Shown one piece after another: positions 20,234 to 22,551 of a DNA stretch of 22,551 nt; the first letter of the stretch is position 1; each line of letters begins with the position of its first letter. Under the pieces are notes generated by a model. That model was not told where the DNA came from. It saw only the letters and a program-made list of their open reading frames with translations, and made no database searches. The stretch comes from an uncultured Sphingomonas sp. (GTDB lineage Bacteria; Pseudomonadota; Alphaproteobacteria; Sphingomonadales; Sphingomonadaceae): the NCBI GenBank assembly GCA_946886845.1, contig CAMPJH010000004.1:1-22551 (forward strand). Reading direction: 5' to 3'. Made by a program: the position numbers and the translations under genes.

Positions 20234-21985
20234 CTAGCGCCCGTTGCGGCGCCGCTCGTTCCAATATTCGATTGCCGTTTCCGCTTCGAGCGGCCTGGCG
20301 AAATAATAGCCCTGCCCGCTCGCGCAGCCGAGCGTCGCGAGCGTGGTTGCAAGCTCGACCGTCTCGATCCCTTCGGCGGTCGTCGACATGCCCAGTGCCT
20401 CGGCCAGGCTGAGCACCGCGCGGACGATCGCCACCGCATCCGGGTCGACCATCATTCCCGACACGAAGCTCTTGTCGATCTTGAGCACGTCGATCGGCAA
20501 TCGCTGCAGGTAAGCGAGGCTGGAGTAGCCGGTCCCGAAGTCGTCCATCGCCACGGTGGCGTCGAGCGATTTCAGGGCCTCGAACACACGGGTGGCGCGG
20601 GCCGGGTCCTGAAGGATCGAGCTCTCGGTCAGCTCGAGCGTCAGCCGGTCGCCGGTCAGGCCGCTTGAGCGAAGCGCGCTGGACACGACTGAGGCAATGT
20701 CGTCGCGGGCGACCTGGATCGCCGAAAGATTGACCGCGACATACAGCGGCAATTGGCCGCCGGCCTTGCGGTCCCACTCGGCCAGAGTCCGGGTCGCCTG
20801 GTCCATTGCCCAGCGGCCAAGCTGGAGAATGAGGCCGGATTCCTCGGCGACAGGAATGAACTCGGCCGGAGAAATCTCACCGCGGTCGGCGTGGGTCCAC
20901 CGCGCCAGCGCCTCGAATCCCGCAACTTTTCCCGATTTGAGATCGATCAGCGGTTGATAGAAAAGCTCAAGCTGATCCTTGTCGAGCGCTCGCCGAAGTT
21001 CGGTTTCGATCGAAAAGCGGCGCCGGGCGAGGCTCGCCTGCTTGGCCTCGTAAATTTCCGGCTTGCCGCTCTGCTTGGCCTGTTTCACCGCGAACTGCGC
21101 GTTGCGGAACAGTTCCTCGGCATCCTGGTCGGGCTGCATCAGCGCCACGCCGATCGCGCATTCGACCCGGATATCGAGGTCGGAGATGTGGAACGGCGCC
21201 GACATCACGTCCTGGATTCGCGCCGCCGCGGTCAAGGCGTCCTCGATGCCCCGGCGAAGCGACACCAGGATTCCGAATTCGTTGCCGCCGGTGCGGGAGA
21301 GAACGTCGCCGCCGCGAAGCGCCGACATCAGCCGCCTGGCGAAGGTGATCAGAAGTTCGTCGCCGGCGAGGCTGCCGACGCTCTCGTTGATTCGGCTGAA
21401 CCGAAGCATGTCGACGACCAGGACCGCATATTCGACCTGGTCGGTGCCCGCCCCGCCCGCCTGCTCTAGCTGCTCGCTGAAGGCGAGGCGATTGGGAAGG
21501 CCGGTCAGGCTGTCGCGCAGCATTTCTGCGCGAAGCGTGCGCTCCGACTGGACCTCGACGGTCCGGTCAACCACGCTCATCAGGCAGCGCGGCATTCCGC
21601 TTTTGCCTTTCGGCAGCGGCGCCAGCTTGATCCTATGGTAGCGGGCCCCGACCCCTTCGCCGTCTTTTAGGTCCAGTTCCCCCGCCGACAGCGGATCGGC
21701 GAAGAATTCGGCGAACAGGTCCGCTATCGGCCTACTCTTGATGCATTCGGCGTCCTCCCAGTCCTCCGCGGCGCTGGTCGACCGCGCGATTGCCTCGAGA
21801 AACCGGCTGTTGTGGGCCAGGACCTTGAGCGTCCCGTCGTGCGCCTGGCCAACCACCGCAGCTGCGATCGGGAGTGCGTCGAGCAGCGCCGTATCGTCGG
21901 CGGTCGCGAGGGGCGGAATCGACCCCTGCGCATCGCTCCGGCGCGTGCGGGTCGGCTCCCCGTTACGCTTCTTCGCGGCCTGCAT
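20234..21985 (-). CDS. PAS-GGDEF-EAL protein, probable c-di-GMP phosphodiesterase
   Basis: The 583-aa product has an N-terminal PAS-like region (about 30-145), a GGDEF domain (about 157-315) and an EAL domain (about 328-575), with no membrane segment. The GGDEF motif is GGNEF (233-237), the usual D-x-D/FKxIND metal and substrate region reads VDMLRFSRINES, so cyclase activity is unlikely; but the RxxD inhibitory site is present as RGGD (224-227) five residues before GG. The EAL domain keeps its catalytic set: FEALARW, VNLSAIQV, ELTESS, DDFGTGYSSL (481 onward), KIDKSFV, AEGIE and GQGYYFARP. An active, possibly c-di-GMP- or GTP-regulated phosphodiesterase is inferred. GTG 21988 is an alternative start. 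Confidence 0.92.
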   Translation of the reverse strand: MQAAKKRNGEPTRTRRSDAQGSIPPLATADDTALLDALPIAAAVVGQAHDGTLKVLAHNSRFLEAIARSTSAAEDWEDAECIKSRPIADLFAEFFADPLSAGELDLKDGEGVGARYHRIKLAPLPKGKSGMPRCLMSVVDRTVEVQSERTLRAEMLRDSLTGLPNRLAFSEQLEQAGGAGTDQVEYAVLVVDMLRFSRINESVGSLAGDELLITFARRLMSALRGGDVLSRTGGNEFGILVSLRRGIEDALTAAARIQDVMSAPFHISDLDIRVECAIGVALMQPDQDAEELFRNAQFAVKQAKQSGKPEIYEAKQASLARRRFSIETELRRALDKDQLELFYQPLIDLKSGKVAGFEALARWTHADRGEISPAEFIPVAEESGLILQLGRWAMDQATRTLAEWDRKAGGQLPLYVAVNLSAIQVARDDIASVVSSALRSSGLTGDRLTLELTESSILQDPARATRVFEALKSLDATVAMDDFGTGYSSLAYLQRLPIDVLKIDKSFVSGMMVDPDAVAIVRAVLSLAEALGMSTTAEGIETVELATTLATLGCASGQGYYFARPLEAETAIEYWNERRRNGR

Positions 21986-22057
21986 CACTGGGCCTATGTA
22001 CGAGAGGGGTTAATTCGAGGTTTTCAAACTCGTTTAAACAATCCAACCCAGGTTAAG
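21986..22057 (-). promoter_or_regulatory. AT-rich gap between parC and the EAL gene
   Basis: These 72 bp are clearly richer in A and T than the genes around them, as expected for a promoter of the EAL gene on minus. They contain GTTTAAAC (22032-22039), an 8-bp palindrome. TTGTTT and TCGAAT on minus with a 17-bp spacer are only a weak match to sigma-70 hexamers. No terminator hairpin for parC is seen. Confidence 0.35.
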
Positions 22058-22551
22058 TTATCCAAAATGGTTTGACCGCGGAAATCCGACCGGCGGCATC
22101 CGTCCGGCGGTGCCCCGGGCCGCCCGCCACGGCGTCAAGTCGGTCTCGGTTCGAACCCGACGGCTCTCACCTCCGAGGCTCCAGCTCAGCCCTTCCGACG
22201 ATTGGAAAGCGGTGGCGTCGGACAGGCCGCCGTCGCGATAGCGCTGCAGCATCACCCCCTGCCCCCTCGCCAGCTCGGGGAGGTCGGCAAGCGCAAAAAC
22301 CAGCAGCTTGCGGTTTTCTCCGACCACAGCGATGGCGTCGGCGCCGCCGGGGATTGGCCGGACCACCGCCACTTTCGCTCCGGGGCGCAGGTTTACAAGC
22401 TGCTTGCCCTTGCGGGTTTCCGCAATTGTCGATTCCGCAGAGGCGACGAACCCGCGTCCGTCCGACGAGGCAACCAGAAGCTTCATGCCCGGCCGCGCCA
22501 CGACCAGGTTGACGGCCTCGACTTCGGGCTCGAGGTCGACCTGCAGCCGGA
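22058..22551 (-). CDS. parC: DNA topoisomerase IV subunit A, C-terminal part (cut by window edge)
   Basis: Subunit of the type II topoisomerase that decatenates daughter chromosomes. The fragment covers about 164 codons up to the TAA at 22058-22060, open to the window edge. It holds the last blades of the C-terminal beta-pinwheel: MKLLVASSDGRGFVA, RKGKQLVNLRPGAKV, VVGENRKLLVFALADLPEL, GQGVMLQRYRDGGLSDA, and the ending RMPPVGFPRSNHFG, which is the ParC type of C-terminus. GyrA would carry a GQ-rich GyrA box and a different, acidic end, so ParC is favoured. The catalytic Tyr lies outside the window. Confidence 0.9.
   Translation of the reverse strand, partial: RLQVDLEPEVEAVNLVVARPGMKLLVASSDGRGFVASAESTIAETRKGKQLVNLRPGAKVAVVRPIPGGADAIAVVGENRKLLVFALADLPELARGQGVMLQRYRDGGLSDATAFQSSEGLSWSLGGESRRVRTETDLTPWRAARGTAGRMPPVGFPRSNHFG

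Noticed and set aside
22032..22039. GTTTAAAC palindrome before the EAL gene
   Set aside because: Only 8 bp, in an AT-rich gap; no second element supports a regulatory role.
1..22551. Mobile elements, CRISPR arrays, tRNA/rRNA genes, phage or defence systems
   Set aside because: No transposase, integrase, spacer-repeat periodicity, tRNA cloverleaf or defence-associated protein domain was seen on either strand.

Overview
The window is a GC-rich, densely packed chromosomal segment of an alphaproteobacterium, most likely a sphingomonad (Sphingomonadaceae or a close relative). The assignment rests on the gene set rather than on any marker RNA: a pgi/lepB-rnc-era block, an UrcA-family protein, a tonB-exbB-exbD-exbD operon with the acidic/proline-rich TonB seen in this group, a DUF1285-NudL-CCA operon and a DUF4402 secreted protein. 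About 27 protein genes are visible, two of them cut by the window edges (pgi at the left, the topoisomerase IV gene parC at the right). I see no tRNA, rRNA, CRISPR array, insertion sequence, prophage or plasmid function, and no gap over 300 bp without a gene.

Layout. 1-716 is the 5' part of pgi (minus). 793-3187 is a tight lepB-rnc-era operon (plus, ATGA overlaps). 3184-3888 is a sirtuin (minus), divergent from a lipoprotein with an NTF2-like fold (4005-4508) and a secreted protein built from two tandem copies of one small domain (4583-5125). 5164-7327 holds a DUF72 protein, an unusually compact dapB, and nth (plus). 7269-9069 reads back on minus: alr, a small GFA-type zinc protein and urcA. 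A LysR regulator (9205-10116) is divergent from urcA, with a perfect 18-bp palindrome between them. 10117-13296 is glmU-glmS (minus). 13402-15930 is the Ton system operon (minus; tonB, exbB, exbD, exbD) ending in a clear intrinsic terminator. 16112-17259 is a folB plus pteridine-reductase-like pair (minus). 17306-19637 is DUF1285-NudL-CCA (plus). A DUF4402 protein (19718-20227), a PAS-GGDEF-EAL protein (20234-21985, minus) and the parC C-terminus close the window.

How the parts work together. Most genes are housekeeping: cell-wall precursors (glmU, glmS, alr, dapB), RNA and ribosome maturation (rnc, era, cca), protein export (lepB), DNA repair (nth), folate/pterin metabolism and outer-membrane energy transduction. 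The less ordinary material is small-scale: the LysR/urcA operator, a degenerate GGDEF that keeps its c-di-GMP inhibitory site next to an intact EAL, a TonB whose usual transmembrane His is Gln, a stem-loop between exbB and exbD, a dispersed palindromic repeat at 17272-17301, and four convergent gene pairs with almost no intergenic DNA. I found no convincing candidate for an entirely new multi-gene system; the window looks like core genome with several points worth checking.
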